From Gammaproteobacteria bacterium (GTDB taxonomy: Bacteria; Pseudomonadota; Gammaproteobacteria; Pseudomonadales; Pseudohongiellaceae), in contig JAJFKE010000046.1 of assembly GCA_021773355.1 (NCBI GenBank), positions 1 through 64,000 of the forward strand: DNA of 64,000 nucleotides, in the 5' to 3' direction. The translations under genes and the position numbers were made by a program. Shown in pieces: positions 51,173 through 60,501 of this stretch; position 1 is the first letter of the stretch, and each line of letters opens with the position of its first letter. A model generated the notes under the pieces. The model was given only the letters and a program-made list of their open reading frames with translations, was not told where the DNA came from and made no database searches.

Positions 51173-54127
51173 TTATAAGGCGTTTATATCAGGACTCTGT
51201 GTATCACTGCCTGTTTCAGAATCGCTATGGTAACAAGGAAAACGCAGGATTACCCGCGTGCCGCCTATGTCTTCGTTGACCGGACTGATTATATCAATAT
51301 CTCCGCCTAAGTCTTCTACAATGCTAAAAACAAGGGAAAGGCCCAACCCAGTCCCTTCTCCAGCCTCTTTGGTGGTAAAAAACGGATCGAATATCCGGTC
51401 CTTTATCGCATCAGGAATACCAATACCTTCATCGGTGACTGCAATCTCGACTATCTCACCTTTGATTTTGGCCTGCAAAGAAACTTTGCCATTTGCTTGA
51501 GTCGCATCACGAGCATTGTTGATTAAGTTGAGTAATACCTGTAGCAGGCGTTGTGAATCTCCCAAAATTCTAGCATTTGGATCGCAGTCTATATACAAAT
51601 CCAATTCCTTGCTTTTCATATCCAGCGAAATCAATGTTTCTGCTTGTGCAATGCTTTCGCTAAGTATTACTACTTCGTTTTCGTACTGTGATTTGTCGGT
51701 GCCCGCATGCGCGAAGTTAACCAATGACTGCAAAATTTTCGAGGTTCGATCGGTTTGTTCGATAATTTGTGTGGCGAGATTGAGCAATTCATCGCTGTCG
51801 TATTCGTCCCGTATTGTTTGCGCCAAGCATGCGATGCCGGTAATAGGGTTTCCAATCTCGTGCGCAACTCCGGCGGCCAGGCGGCCGATAGATGCGAGTC
51901 TTTCACTATGGGTCAAGCCCGCTTCTAAAATTTCGGTTTCGGTTATATCTTCTAATAAAACTATGAACCCTTCGTGGCTGGAGTGGGGATCATTGGTTTG
52001 TTCGATAAGTGCCTTGTGAAGATTTACCGTCTTCTTATGTCCATTTAGCTCGAATGCATATTTGTAGGAGTGATTAGCGTCATCGTCTACAAAATTTGTA
52101 AATAAAGTTAGCCAGGGCTCAGGCAAGTCGATTAATTGAGAGCCAACCACATCGGCACTATTGATTTGCGTGAACTCTTCTAGAGAGCGATTCCACATGA
52201 TTACTTCGTTGTCTGTGCTAAGCGAACAAACTCCCAGCGGCAGGTCCAATAATATTTGGCGGTGATAACGTCGCAGGTTGTCAAGATCGGCGGCCATGCC
52301 TGACAGATTGCTGCGATAGGCCTCAATTCGATTTTCAATCACATTCAGGTCTGAACTGCCGTGTTCGGAGACAATGCTATAGGGGAGATAGCCATCAATT
52401 ATTTCCCTTGCTATAGACGGTCCCAGCAGGCCAGACAGGTTCGCTTCAAGTTTCCCGCGTAACTGTTGCATAGCATAGGGTCGACGATCTTCCTCGCCAA
52501 GATTCAAATCCAGCAGTGCGCGACTAACTTCGCGGTTTGCAGTTTTATCTCCTAGAGGCTTGCTCAGACTCCTGATGAAGTCAGGAGGTGATTTCGCTAC
52601 CAGACCACTTCGCTTACGACGCTTGATTGTGTCCAAGGTGCAAATGTCTGCCGAGCTACGCTCTTCGTCGGTACTCGAACTCAGGATTGAAACAGCCACA
52701 AACACCAGGCAGTTGCTGATAAGCGAAAACGCCGTGATTTCACGCCAGTTAATTGAAACCAATGAGAGTGGATCAGCTTCGGTGAATAGAGGTAGCATCA
52801 AAAATAGAAACCAGATGCATACCCCCATTGCTAATCCCGAGATAAAACCTTTTTTATTTGCTTCTCGCCAGTACAAAATAGAAATGATTCCAGGCACAAA
52901 TTGTAGGCAGGCAGTGAAGGCGACTATTCCAATTACCTGAATGCTTATCTGCTCACTGGGCAGATAATGAAATAAAAATCCTGCCCATATAATTGCTGTT
53001 ATAAGAATGCGACGCTTCCATAACAGCCAGCGATATATATCTTGATTCGCCTTGGGTTGAGTGAGCGGAAGAATCAGGTGGTTCAGGCACATATTGGAAA
53101 GTGCGAGAGTGATAACGATGATTAGTCCACTGGCAGCAGATAAGCCGCCAAGATAGGCAAGCAGGCTGATGGATGGCGTCTGGTAGGCTGCGCCGATGAT
53201 TACCGGGAAGTATTCAACCTGAACCGAACTACCGCTGAGCAATCCTGCCCAAAGAATTGGCAAGATCGGTAGGCTAAGCAACAGGAAATACAGTGGTAAT
53301 CCCCAGCTTGCGAAGGACAGGGCGCGCTGACCATTGTTTTCATTGAAGGTGACATAAAACATGTGCGGCATGGCGACAGCCGCCGTGAAGAAAAGCAAAG
53401 CCATGACGTGGAAGGAGCTGAAGTAATCGGTATTCTTAAGGCTGTCAATCAGCTCTGGCTGCCCTTGCAACCAGCGCTCCAAGCCATCGAAGCCGCCGAA
53501 TCCGCCATAAATGGCGAAAGCGCCTACCACTAAAAAAGCGATTAGCTTTACCAATGACTCGAAGGCTATTGCCATCACCAGGCCATCATATTGTGTGCGG
53601 CCGGCTTTCCGCGAAGTGCCGAACAAGATCGAAAACAAGGTGATGACGACGCAGAAGCCGGTGGCTAAAGAACCTTGTGCGGCCTCAGGAGACAAAATGG
53701 AGGCTGTGTCAGATACCGCTCTTATCTGCAATGCGATAAGCGGTGTAACGGCGAATAGAATGACCAAGGTTGTCATTGTTCCTGCCCAGGGAGAACGGTA
53801 ACGAAATGCAATTAAATCTGCCAATGAACTTAATTGATAAGTACGGGTGAGTTGGAGTATCGGGCGTAGCAGCAGCGGTGAAAGCAGGAAAGCCAGTGAG
53901 ATGCCGATTGAGCTGGCAAGATAGCCATAGCCGTCGCGCAGCGCGTTGCCAACCGACGTGTAATAAGCCCAGACACTGGCGAACACCCCTAATGAGAGCA
54001 CATACACGATTGGATGACGGACTATTTTTACCGAAATCCAGCCGCGTTCGGTAATAAAGGCGATGCCAAACAGCAGCCCGAGGTAGCCGCTGCCCAGCGC
54101 GATTATGGTAGTCAGTTCAAAATTCAT
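51173..54127 (-). CDS. cbrA: CbrA: solute-symporter-type sensor histidine kinase
   Basis: The 984-residue protein fuses a sodium/solute symporter-like N-terminal half (about 13 hydrophobic helices to residue 500) to a PAS domain (LPLGVCSLSTDNEVIMWNRS). A HisKA helix with phospho-His 756 in GVAHEIGNPITG and a HATPase domain (LNLINNARDATQ, DEGIGIPD, GTGLGLSLVFSI) follow. This is the CbrA architecture; in Pseudomonas it senses or transports histidine-like solutes and phosphorylates CbrB. ATG 54127 is preferred: AGGA is five bases upstream and it overlaps the small cbrX gene by 11 bases as in Pseudomonas. The ATG-less extension to 54160 is not needed. Confidence 0.95.
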   Translation of the reverse strand: MNFELTTIIALGSGYLGLLFGIAFITERGWISVKIVRHPIVYVLSLGVFASVWAYYTSVGNALRDGYGYLASSIGISLAFLLSPLLLRPILQLTRTYQLSSLADLIAFRYRSPWAGTMTTLVILFAVTPLIALQIRAVSDTASILSPEAAQGSLATGFCVVITLFSILFGTSRKAGRTQYDGLVMAIAFESLVKLIAFLVVGAFAIYGGFGGFDGLERWLQGQPELIDSLKNTDYFSSFHVMALLFFTAAVAMPHMFYVTFNENNGQRALSFASWGLPLYFLLLSLPILPILWAGLLSGSSVQVEYFPVIIGAAYQTPSISLLAYLGGLSAASGLIIVITLALSNMCLNHLILPLTQPKANQDIYRWLLWKRRILITAIIWAGFLFHYLPSEQISIQVIGIVAFTACLQFVPGIISILYWREANKKGFISGLAMGVCIWFLFLMLPLFTEADPLSLVSINWREITAFSLISNCLVFVAVSILSSSTDEERSSADICTLDTIKRRKRSGLVAKSPPDFIRSLSKPLGDKTANREVSRALLDLNLGEEDRRPYAMQQLRGKLEANLSGLLGPSIAREIIDGYLPYSIVSEHGSSDLNVIENRIEAYRSNLSGMAADLDNLRRYHRQILLDLPLGVCSLSTDNEVIMWNRSLEEFTQINSADVVGSQLIDLPEPWLTLFTNFVDDDANHSYKYAFELNGHKKTVNLHKALIEQTNDPHSSHEGFIVLLEDITETEILEAGLTHSERLASIGRLAAGVAHEIGNPITGIACLAQTIRDEYDSDELLNLATQIIEQTDRTSKILQSLVNFAHAGTDKSQYENEVVILSESIAQAETLISLDMKSKELDLYIDCDPNARILGDSQRLLQVLLNLINNARDATQANGKVSLQAKIKGEIVEIAVTDEGIGIPDAIKDRIFDPFFTTKEAGEGTGLGLSLVFSIVEDLGGDIDIISPVNEDIGGTRVILRFPCYHSDSETGSDTQSPDINAL

Positions 54128-54293
54128 CGGAGTCCTGTTCTCGATGAGACCAGGCGGCAACCGCTATGACGAGAAAGCCTAAGATGAATGGTCTATACCA
54201 GGCGCCATCAACTTGATTGATCCAGTCCACGCTTAGCAAAAAGAGTAGATATACGATCAGTAATAGCACCAGTATGGATCGGGGTATGTACAC
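54117..54293 (-). CDS. cbrX: CbrX-like small membrane protein, coupled to cbrA
   Basis: The 58-residue protein starts at GTG 54293, five bases after AAGGGAG. It has two hydrophobic helices (SILVLLLIVYLLFLLSV and FILGFLVIAVAAW) separated by a short loop, and a charged tail SHREQDSDEF. Its stop lies inside cbrA (11-base overlap), so cbrA translation is probably coupled to it. In Pseudomonas a small open reading frame named cbrX has this same place. The longer frame to 54365 has no ribosome site and an unlikely polar N-terminus. Function may be structural help to the CbrA membrane domain. Confidence 0.75.
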   Translation of the reverse strand: MYIPRSILVLLLIVYLLFLLSVDWINQVDGAWYRPFILGFLVIAVAAWSHREQDSDEF

Positions 54294-54387
54294 GGGAACT
54301 CCCTTATGACAGCGATTCTTGCTGGATATTATAAGGAGTCTCTTATCAAGTCTATGGTCGCCCAATTAGGCTGCGTTAGCTTAGTGG

Positions 54388-55305
54388 TCATTTACTTGAA
54401 AAGAGACTCCCCAACTTCGGTACCGCCTGTAAATCCCAGTTTTTAATTGCCCACTGCAATTGTTGTTGGGTGTTTTCTTTTTCCAGAGCAGTAGGCGGAG
54501 ACTGTCCCAAGAGGTTCAGTGATTGATAGATCAGGCTTGCAGCATGGTCCGTGTCTATTGATGGAGCAAAAGCCTGTTTGCTAAGTTTCTGCCCCATCTT
54601 GTCAACGATAATAGGAATGTGTGCGTACTCCAGTTTGCTGTAATTCAGCGTTTGTTGCAGGAAAATTTGCCTGGCTGTGGAGTCGATTAGATCGTAACCT
54701 CGAATTACATGGGTAATATTCTGCATCTCGTCGTCTGCAACCACTGCTAGTTGATAGGCGAACAATTTGTCCTTGCGCCTTATGACAAAATCGCCGACAT
54801 CCTCTGTTAAATTCTGTACATAGTGCCCCTGTATCAAATCTTCGAAACTGACATCGGCCGCGTCGACTTTTAAACGTACCGCGAAGTCTTTTGTTGGTGC
54901 TGAAATTCGGCGCCGACAGCTGCCATCATACACGTTTCCCATCGCCTTAATTTGTGCTCGAGTACAATCGCAGGGAAAGCAGAGTTCCTCGGCTTGTAAC
55001 TGTTTCAATATTAGTTCGTAGGCTTCCAGACGTGTACTCTGGTAGAGAACCCCACCGTCCCAGTGAAGACCTAGATCTGTTAGTTGCTGCAGGATTAAGC
55101 CGGCACACGCAGCCGGTTCTCGGGGCGGGTCTAAGTCTTCGATTCTCACCAGCCAGCTACCCTGGTTTGCTCGTGCATCCAGAAAGCTAGCAAGGGCGGC
55201 TAATAAAGATCCAAAATGCAATGGCCCCGTAGGCGAGGGAGCAAAGCGACCTATATAATCGGATGCTGAATTTTTCTCAGGATGAACTGTTGTGGATTTC
55301 GGCAT
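54388..55305 (-). CDS. gluQ: Glutamyl-Q tRNA(Asp) synthetase
   Basis: The 305-residue protein is a truncated glutamyl-tRNA synthetase lacking the anticodon-binding domain. The HIGH-like motif is APSPTGPLHFGSLLAALASF (in part), the zinc-site Cys residues are in FPCDCTRAQ and GSCRRR, and the KMSKS-like loop is GQKLSKQA. It glutamylates queuosine in tRNA-Asp. It lies downstream of dksA, as in E. coli and Pseudomonas, and upstream of cbrX; a terminator-like hairpin at 55412-55448 separates it from dksA. Confidence 0.95.
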   Translation of the reverse strand: MPKSTTVHPEKNSASDYIGRFAPSPTGPLHFGSLLAALASFLDARANQGSWLVRIEDLDPPREPAACAGLILQQLTDLGLHWDGGVLYQSTRLEAYELILKQLQAEELCFPCDCTRAQIKAMGNVYDGSCRRRISAPTKDFAVRLKVDAADVSFEDLIQGHYVQNLTEDVGDFVIRRKDKLFAYQLAVVADDEMQNITHVIRGYDLIDSTARQIFLQQTLNYSKLEYAHIPIIVDKMGQKLSKQAFAPSIDTDHAASLIYQSLNLLGQSPPTALEKENTQQQLQWAIKNWDLQAVPKLGSLFSSK

Positions 55306-55411
55306 ATTGAGTAGCAGTTTAGTACGGAATAGCTCCGTATATCTCTCTCAATTTTAAGCGCAGCTTGCAGGTGGTGTCAGGAAGATGCAAATGACGCGGT
55401 CGGGAATTACT

Positions 55412-55448
55412 AAGCCGTACCCATTCTTTTTATTAAAAGGTACGGCTT
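55412..55448. terminator. Hairpin between dksA and gluQ
   Basis: AAGCCGTACC (55412-55421) and GGTACGGCTT (55439-55448) are exact inverted repeats with a 17-base AT-rich loop. Located 14 bases after the dksA stop, it is probably an attenuating terminator that sets gluQ expression below that of dksA. Runs of T and A lie in the loop, not after the stem, so termination may be partial. Confidence 0.5.
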
Positions 55449-55461
55449 TGGTATTAGTAGG

Positions 55462-55905
55462 CTAACTACCGAGTTGTCTTTCCTTGATTTCATCAAGAGT
55501 TTTGCAATCGATACATTTATTAGCGGTTGGTCTGGCTTCAAGTCGGCGAATACCGATTTCAATTCCGCAAGATTCACAATAGCCATAATCGTCCTGAGCT
55601 ATGAGTTCGATAGTGCTATCTATCTTCTTGATCAGCTTGCGCTCTCTGTCCCGGGTGCGTAACTCGAGACTGAATTCTTCTTCCTGAGTTGCGCGATCCG
55701 CAGGGTCAGGATAGTTGGCGGCGTCATCCTGCATGTGATGCACAGTGCGATCAACTTCCTGCATCAGCTGATTACGCCAATCCAGTAAAATTTTCTTGAA
55801 ATGTTCTCGCTGCTTTTCGTTCATGTATGCTTCGCCTTTTTTGGGCTTATACGGAACGAAATTCTTTAGAACCGGCTGGGATTCTAACCCCTGAGTATTA
55901 GACAT
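55462..55905 (-). CDS. dksA: RNA polymerase-binding regulator DksA
   Basis: The 147-residue protein has the DksA coiled coil with acidic tip ([19 protein letters not shown], in part; DxxDxA motif as DPADRA). The four-Cys zinc finger is CESCGIEIG with CIDC further on. Together with ppGpp it binds the RNA polymerase secondary channel to control rRNA and amino-acid promoters. An N-terminal extension of about 27 residues before [10 protein letters not shown] is in line with gammaproteobacterial DksA. It is the first gene of the dksA-gluQ block. Confidence 0.96.
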   Translation of the reverse strand: MSNTQGLESQPVLKNFVPYKPKKGEAYMNEKQREHFKKILLDWRNQLMQEVDRTVHHMQDDAANYPDPADRATQEEEFSLELRTRDRERKLIKKIDSTIELIAQDDYGYCESCGIEIGIRRLEARPTANKCIDCKTLDEIKERQLGS

Positions 55906-56250
55906 GATCGCTTATGCCTCTGTGTATCCTGATTTGGCGCATTGATAGAGTGAACTTTTTGTCAAGCTAACCGCGTAAATCGGGAGTTTTATTTATAAAA
56001 CAAACTCTTTTTGGGTATTCCAAGTAGAGATTGACGCTAGGTAAATATACAGTTTGGTCTGGTCTGAAAAGTGCAATTTTCAGAAAGCTGGGTAAGCTAC
56101 CAGATTCTTAATGGGGATGCTATAAAAATCAGCGCTTATCTGCGCCCACTGCTCGTCGCCTGGAGACTTATTTATACCTAGCTGTCGATAAAAATCATCT
56201 ACTATAATGGCCCGCGTTCAGTTCTCTCCCAACCCCGTAGGAAGTATTAC
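55906..56250. promoter_or_regulatory. Divergent promoter region between dksA and an aminotransferase gene
   Basis: No ORF is present in these 345 bases. A plausible -10 TATAAT lies at 56203-56208, 42 bases before ATG 56251, but its -35 is not obvious. An imperfect hairpin GTTTTAT-TT-ATAAAAC sits near 55987-56002, close to the dksA side. The dksA promoter must lie within the first 150 bases. Confidence 0.4.
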
Positions 56251-57420
56251 ATGCCAAGGCAGATAAATGAGGATACGGATCCTCTATTAAAAATTAATCC
56301 ATTTCGTGTCATGACGGTAATGGCACGTGCCCAAGAGTTGGAATCTCAGGGCCTTCGAATAGTTCACATGGAAGTGGGGGAACCGGACTTTTCTACCGCC
56401 GCGCCTATCATAGAGGCCGGCAAACGGGCTCTTGATGCGGGTCTGACCCATTACACACCCGCAGGAGGTATCACGGAATTACGAGATTGTCTGGTGGCTT
56501 ACTACGCAGAGCAGTACGGGGTTGAAGTAAACAGAGAGAGGATTCTGATCACACCTGGGGCCAGTGGTGGCTTAGGCCTGCTGGCAAATCTATTGATAAG
56601 AGCAGGCGATGGCATATTGCTTAGTGATCCGGCCTATCCCTGTGTGCGCAATTTCATTCACATGATGTCTGCCCATCCACAGTTGATACCTGTTGGTTTG
56701 TCACAGAACTTCCAACCGACGCTGCAGCAGTTGGAGCAATATTGTCAGAGCAATACCAGCGGCCTTTGGCTGGCATCTCCCAGTAATCCTACCGGCACTA
56801 TTTTAGAGCGTGCCGAACTTAAGGCCGCTAGTGATTGGGCAGGCGATAGAGAAAAGCACCTGCTGGTTGATGAGATATACCACGGTTTGCACTATGTCGA
56901 TGATTTGCCCAGTGTATTGGAGTTGGATCAATCGGCATTCGTTGTGAATAGCTTTTCCAAGTATTTTGGCATGACCGGCTGGCGTCTAGGTTGGATCGTC
57001 GTGCCAGAGGAATATGTAGCGACTGCCAATATACTGGCGCAGAATCTGTATATTTCAGCTTCTTCCATTGCGCAACATGCTGCCCTGGCGGCGTTTCAGC
57101 CAGAGACCAGGGCCATTTTTGAAGAAAGACGACTAGCCTTTAGACGGCGCAGGGATTTTCTCGCGCAGGCACTAAAGGATATTGGTTTTTCCCTGTCCGA
57201 TAATATACAGGGTGCGTTTTATGTTTATGTCGATATATCCAGGTTTTCCGATGACTGTGAGAAATTTTGCCACGAACTATTGGAACAACATGGCGTTGCA
57301 TTAACACCGGGCACAGACTTTGGTGATTTTGAAAGCAGCCGCCATGTGAGGATTGCATTCACTACCGATATGGAAAGTTTACAACTTGGCATTGAACGGC
57401 TTCGAGCCGCACTGCTATGA
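56251..57420 (+). CDS. PLP-dependent class I aminotransferase
   Basis: The 389-residue protein is a fold-type I aminotransferase. Typical elements are EVGEPDFSTAAP, THYTPAGGITELR, the PLP-contact SPSNPTGTILE, the LVDEIYHGL Asp-Tyr pair, the Schiff-base Lys in NSFSKYFGMTGWRLGW and a C-terminal Arg in VRIAFTTD. It probably transaminates an amino acid with 2-oxoglutarate; alanine or aspartate-type aminotransferases are the closest groups, but specificity is not readable. It starts a plus-strand pair with sfsA. Confidence 0.92.
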   Translation: MPRQINEDTDPLLKINPFRVMTVMARAQELESQGLRIVHMEVGEPDFSTAAPIIEAGKRALDAGLTHYTPAGGITELRDCLVAYYAEQYGVEVNRERILITPGASGGLGLLANLLIRAGDGILLSDPAYPCVRNFIHMMSAHPQLIPVGLSQNFQPTLQQLEQYCQSNTSGLWLASPSNPTGTILERAELKAASDWAGDREKHLLVDEIYHGLHYVDDLPSVLELDQSAFVVNSFSKYFGMTGWRLGWIVVPEEYVATANILAQNLYISASSIAQHAALAAFQPETRAIFEERRLAFRRRRDFLAQALKDIGFSLSDNIQGAFYVYVDISRFSDDCEKFCHELLEQHGVALTPGTDFGDFESSRHVRIAFTTDMESLQLGIERLRAALL

Positions 57421-57491
57421 ATTACCGGCTTGCTGCGGGATAATTTATCAGATGATCCATTTTCTCCACCTCAAACAAGGACAGGTGTCAT

Positions 57492-58214
57492 ATGCGCTTT
57501 GAGAATGAATTGCAGCAGGGCACCTTAATTAAGCGCTATAAACGTTTCCTCGCCGACATCAAAACCGAAGGTGGAGAGTTGATCACTATTTACTGTCCTA
57601 ACACAGGTTCCATGAAAAATTGTCAAGAGCCAGGTAGTCGTGTTTGGTATACCAAGTCGAATAATTCGAAAAGAAAATATGCCTGTACCTGGGAATTAGT
57701 TGAGGTGGCGCAAAAACATATTGTGGGTATAAATACGGGCTTAGCGAATACGCTCGTCTATGAGGCCATTGCTGCCGACAGAATAGAACAACTACGCGGC
57801 TATCAAAGTATACGAACCGAGGTGCCCTATGGCGAACAACGCAGTCGTATCGACCTGCTGTTGGAAAATCCCGATACTAAGTCAGACCCAAGCTGTTTCG
57901 TTGAAGTAAAAAATGTAAGTCTGGGCATGGGGGAGGGCTTGGGTATTTTTCCTGACGCGGTGACGAAACGGAGACAGAAGCACTTACAGGAGCTTCTGCA
58001 TATGTACAGATCAGGTAGCAGAGCGGTGTTGATGTTTTGTGTGCAGCACAGCGGTATCGATCGCGTTGCGCCAGCTGATGCGATCGATGCGGAGTACGGC
58101 CGCCTGTTACGGGTAGTGGCTAAAGCCGGAGTCGAGGTGCTTGCTTATAGAGCGGATTTTGACTTAGTGAATGCCAGTATTGAGCTGCATAAGCAACTGC
58201 CGGTGATCTTGTAA
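57492..58214 (+). CDS. sfsA: Sugar fermentation stimulation protein homologue
   Basis: The 240-residue protein matches the SfsA family in length and motifs: GTLIKRYKRFLADI at the start, CPNTGSMKNCQEPGSRVWY (in part), TGLANTLVYEAI, the nuclease-like VEVKNVSLG core and FPDAVTKRRQKHLQEL. SfsA has an OB fold and a PD-(D/E)xK-like nuclease domain; its cellular function remains unclear. It follows the aminotransferase gene by 71 bases. AGGACAG-like purines precede ATG 57492. In many gammaproteobacteria sfsA is found next to dksA and aminotransferase genes, so this order is ancestral. Confidence 0.95.
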   Translation: MRFENELQQGTLIKRYKRFLADIKTEGGELITIYCPNTGSMKNCQEPGSRVWYTKSNNSKRKYACTWELVEVAQKHIVGINTGLANTLVYEAIAADRIEQLRGYQSIRTEVPYGEQRSRIDLLLENPDTKSDPSCFVEVKNVSLGMGEGLGIFPDAVTKRRQKHLQELLHMYRSGSRAVLMFCVQHSGIDRVAPADAIDAEYGRLLRVVAKAGVEVLAYRADFDLVNASIELHKQLPVIL

Positions 58215-58273
58215 CATCGCTATTAAATAGTGCGTTGGCTGTGGATCAGCAAGCGAGCTAGCTGGAAGTTAAG

Positions 58274-58618
58274 TTAAAGTGGGGTGGATATCCGTAGCGC
58301 AGATTCTTCGACCGTGATCATGCCATTTACCACAATAAAGGGAATGGCTTGCAGATGCTTGCCCTTGCAGGGACCAGCAAGACAGCGACCGTCTTCAATT
58401 TGAAACAGGGCGCCATGGGTGGAGCACTGAATCAAGGCTGCATCGGAATCAAGAAATCTATTTTCCTCCCATTCCAGTGGTGTGCCCAAGTGCGGACAAC
58501 GATTCCAGTAGAGAAATAACTGATCGTCTTTTTTCACTGCAAACATATAATGATTATCGAGCTCTATCCCCCTGGAAGTGCCCTCTTCAATATCGGCTGT
58601 ATCAATAAGACTTATCAT
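58274..58618 (-). CDS. Rieske-type [2Fe-2S] protein
   Basis: The 114-residue soluble protein has the two Rieske ligand boxes: CPHLG at residues about 41-45 and CSTHG at about 62-66, plus GPCKGKHL after the second. It resembles small ferredoxin-like Rieske proteins that donate electrons to oxygenases, though no oxygenase gene is adjacent. It lies 21 bases after the PLP enzyme gene on the same strand, so the two are likely co-transcribed. Confidence 0.88.
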   Translation of the reverse strand: MISLIDTADIEEGTSRGIELDNHYMFAVKKDDQLFLYWNRCPHLGTPLEWEENRFLDSDAALIQCSTHGALFQIEDGRCLAGPCKGKHLQAIPFIVVNGMITVEESALRISTPL

Positions 58619-58639
58619 GCGTTAATCACTGCCTGAATA

Positions 58640-59869
58640 TCAGGCAAGAGCCTGTTCAAAATCCGTTAGCAGATCATCTATTTCTTCGATGCCTATTGAG
58701 AGGCGTATCATGGAATCTGCAATACCCATGGATGCACGTCTTGCGGCGCCCATTTCATAATAGATTGTATGGGCCACAGGTATGGCTAGGGTGCGCGTAT
58801 CACCCAGGTTGCTTGAGGCGACTATATTATCCATCGCATTAAGAACATCGAAGCAATCCACTCCTTCCACCAGATCAATACTCATGATCGCACCAAAGCC
58901 TTTAAATAATTGCGCGGCTCTTGCATGCTGCGGATGATTTGCCAGGCCCGGATAGTAGACCTGCTTTACCTTGCTGTGTTGCTGGCAAAATTCAGCGACA
59001 GCCTGTGCATTCTTACAGGCCTGCTCCATGCGTAGGCTTAGGGTTTCTGAACCAACCGCTAAATGATGTGCAGCCTCAGGTCCCAGTGAAGCGCCCATGT
59101 CGCGCAGGCCCTTCTTCTTGATTTGAGTGATTCCCCATAATTCGGGATCCTGATTCTTGTAGCTATCGGAAATATTGCCAAATCTCGACCAATCGTAGAG
59201 ACCGGTATCGGTGATGGCGCCACCCAGGGCGTTGCCATGACCACCTATATACTTGGTAAGTGAATTTACGCTGAAACTTGCGTCTACTGATTTGGGGAGA
59301 AAAAGATGCGGCGAAGTCATGGTGTTGTCGACGCAATAAATCAAATTTTCGACTTTACACAGAACTCCAATAGCCCGCAGGTCTGCAATTTGTGTCACTG
59401 GATTCGCAATAGTTTCTACGAATACCAAACGAGTGTTTTCTTTAAGCGCCGCTTTAACTTGATTGACGTCAGTGGCATCGACAAAGCTCACCTCAATACC
59501 CAAATTTTGTAAGGTGCCAAAAAAGCTATTGGTGTTGCCAAATAAATACGCGCTGGAAACTATATGGTCCCCCTGCTTAAGCAGTGAGAGCAGGGTGGAG
59601 GCGATAGCTGCCATGCCGGTGGCGAATGCGGCCGTGGCAATACCTTCTTCCATGGCCGTGATTCGATTCTGCAATGCAGTTACCGTGGGATTGAGTTGCC
59701 TTCCATAATTATAGCCGGCGCGTTTGCCCTGAAATACCTCAGCCAGTTCCCGGGCGTCTTCATAGCCATAGGCGACGGACGGGTGTATGGCTTTGTGAAG
59801 TACGCCATGTTCCGGCTGGTCTCTGCGGTCTGAATGCAGGTTTGTGGTATTGAAGCCTTTTTTAGTCAT
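58640..59869 (-). CDS. Cystathionine gamma-synthase family PLP enzyme
   Basis: The 409-residue protein has Cys/Met metabolism PLP enzyme features: the YGRQLNPTV segment with the active-site Tyr and Arg, GMAAIASTLLSLLKQGDHI (in part), ETIANPV, VDNTMTSP and the Schiff-base Lys in VNSLTKYIGGHG. It may be a cystathionine gamma-synthase, O-acetylhomoserine sulfhydrylase or methionine gamma-lyase; the reaction cannot be fixed. The annotated start ATG 59869 follows CCGGGATC; the ATG-less extension to 59926 is doubtful. Confidence 0.88.
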   Translation of the reverse strand: MTKKGFNTTNLHSDRRDQPEHGVLHKAIHPSVAYGYEDARELAEVFQGKRAGYNYGRQLNPTVTALQNRITAMEEGIATAAFATGMAAIASTLLSLLKQGDHIVSSAYLFGNTNSFFGTLQNLGIEVSFVDATDVNQVKAALKENTRLVFVETIANPVTQIADLRAIGVLCKVENLIYCVDNTMTSPHLFLPKSVDASFSVNSLTKYIGGHGNALGGAITDTGLYDWSRFGNISDSYKNQDPELWGITQIKKKGLRDMGASLGPEAAHHLAVGSETLSLRMEQACKNAQAVAEFCQQHSKVKQVYYPGLANHPQHARAAQLFKGFGAIMSIDLVEGVDCFDVLNAMDNIVASSNLGDTRTLAIPVAHTIYYEMGAARRASMGIADSMIRLSIGIEEIDDLLTDFEQALA

Positions 59870-60066
59870 GATCCCGGCTCGCGCTGGTTCAAGGGCGGAA
59901 ATGCTGGCGGTGTTATACACCAGCAACCTGGATATTGGAAGATAACGACGCCATTTAGGGTGCTGGATCTCCTGTGATTGTGAATAGCTTTCGTGCTGTG
60001 GACAGCGTTTAGAACGCTCAATACTACCAATACTACATAGCCGGGATAACTTGATGATTCCAGACC

Positions 60067-60426
60067 TTAGCCTCTATCGATTTGATCCTGGCATTTCAGG
60101 CAGAAACTAGCTTCTGGCTGTGCCATCAATCTGTTCAATTCAATATTTTCATCGCATTTATTACAGAAACCATATTTGCCATTATCCAGGCGAAGCAAAG
60201 CCTTCTGCACGTTTCGCAGAGTAGAGGCTGCCTTGACACGCGTTGAGACCGCCATACTTTGTTGTTGCATTGCATCCATTCGAGATACACGTCCCACACT
60301 GGTCTGATCCAGAGTTACGACTCCGGTTGCTGACTCTCCCATTTCCAATTGTTGTTCCAGCTTACTCTTACTGGACAACAATCGTGTGCGCAATTGTTCT
60401 AAAACTTCAGTGTGCAGGTTTTCCAA
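60067..60426 (-). CDS. TraR/DksA-family zinc-finger protein
   Basis: The 119-residue protein has an N-terminal helical pair and the four-Cys finger FCNKCDENI with FCLKCQ near the C-terminus. It lacks the DxxDxA coiled-coil tip of true DksA (TLDQTSVGRVSRMDAM instead), which makes it a short DksA-like paralogue of the YbiI/TraR kind. Such proteins may bind RNA polymerase, sometimes under zinc limitation. The zinc ligands are all present here. It is separate from the dksA locus. Confidence 0.88.
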   Translation of the reverse strand: MENLHTEVLEQLRTRLLSSKSKLEQQLEMGESATGVVTLDQTSVGRVSRMDAMQQQSMAVSTRVKAASTLRNVQKALLRLDNGKYGFCNKCDENIELNRLMAQPEASFCLKCQDQIDRG

Positions 60427-60501
60427 GGTCGCTGTCTTCCTAATGCGCTGCAGTAACTACGGCGCTGTGAATATTCGTTTGATGTCCATTTCCTTAAGGA
60501 C

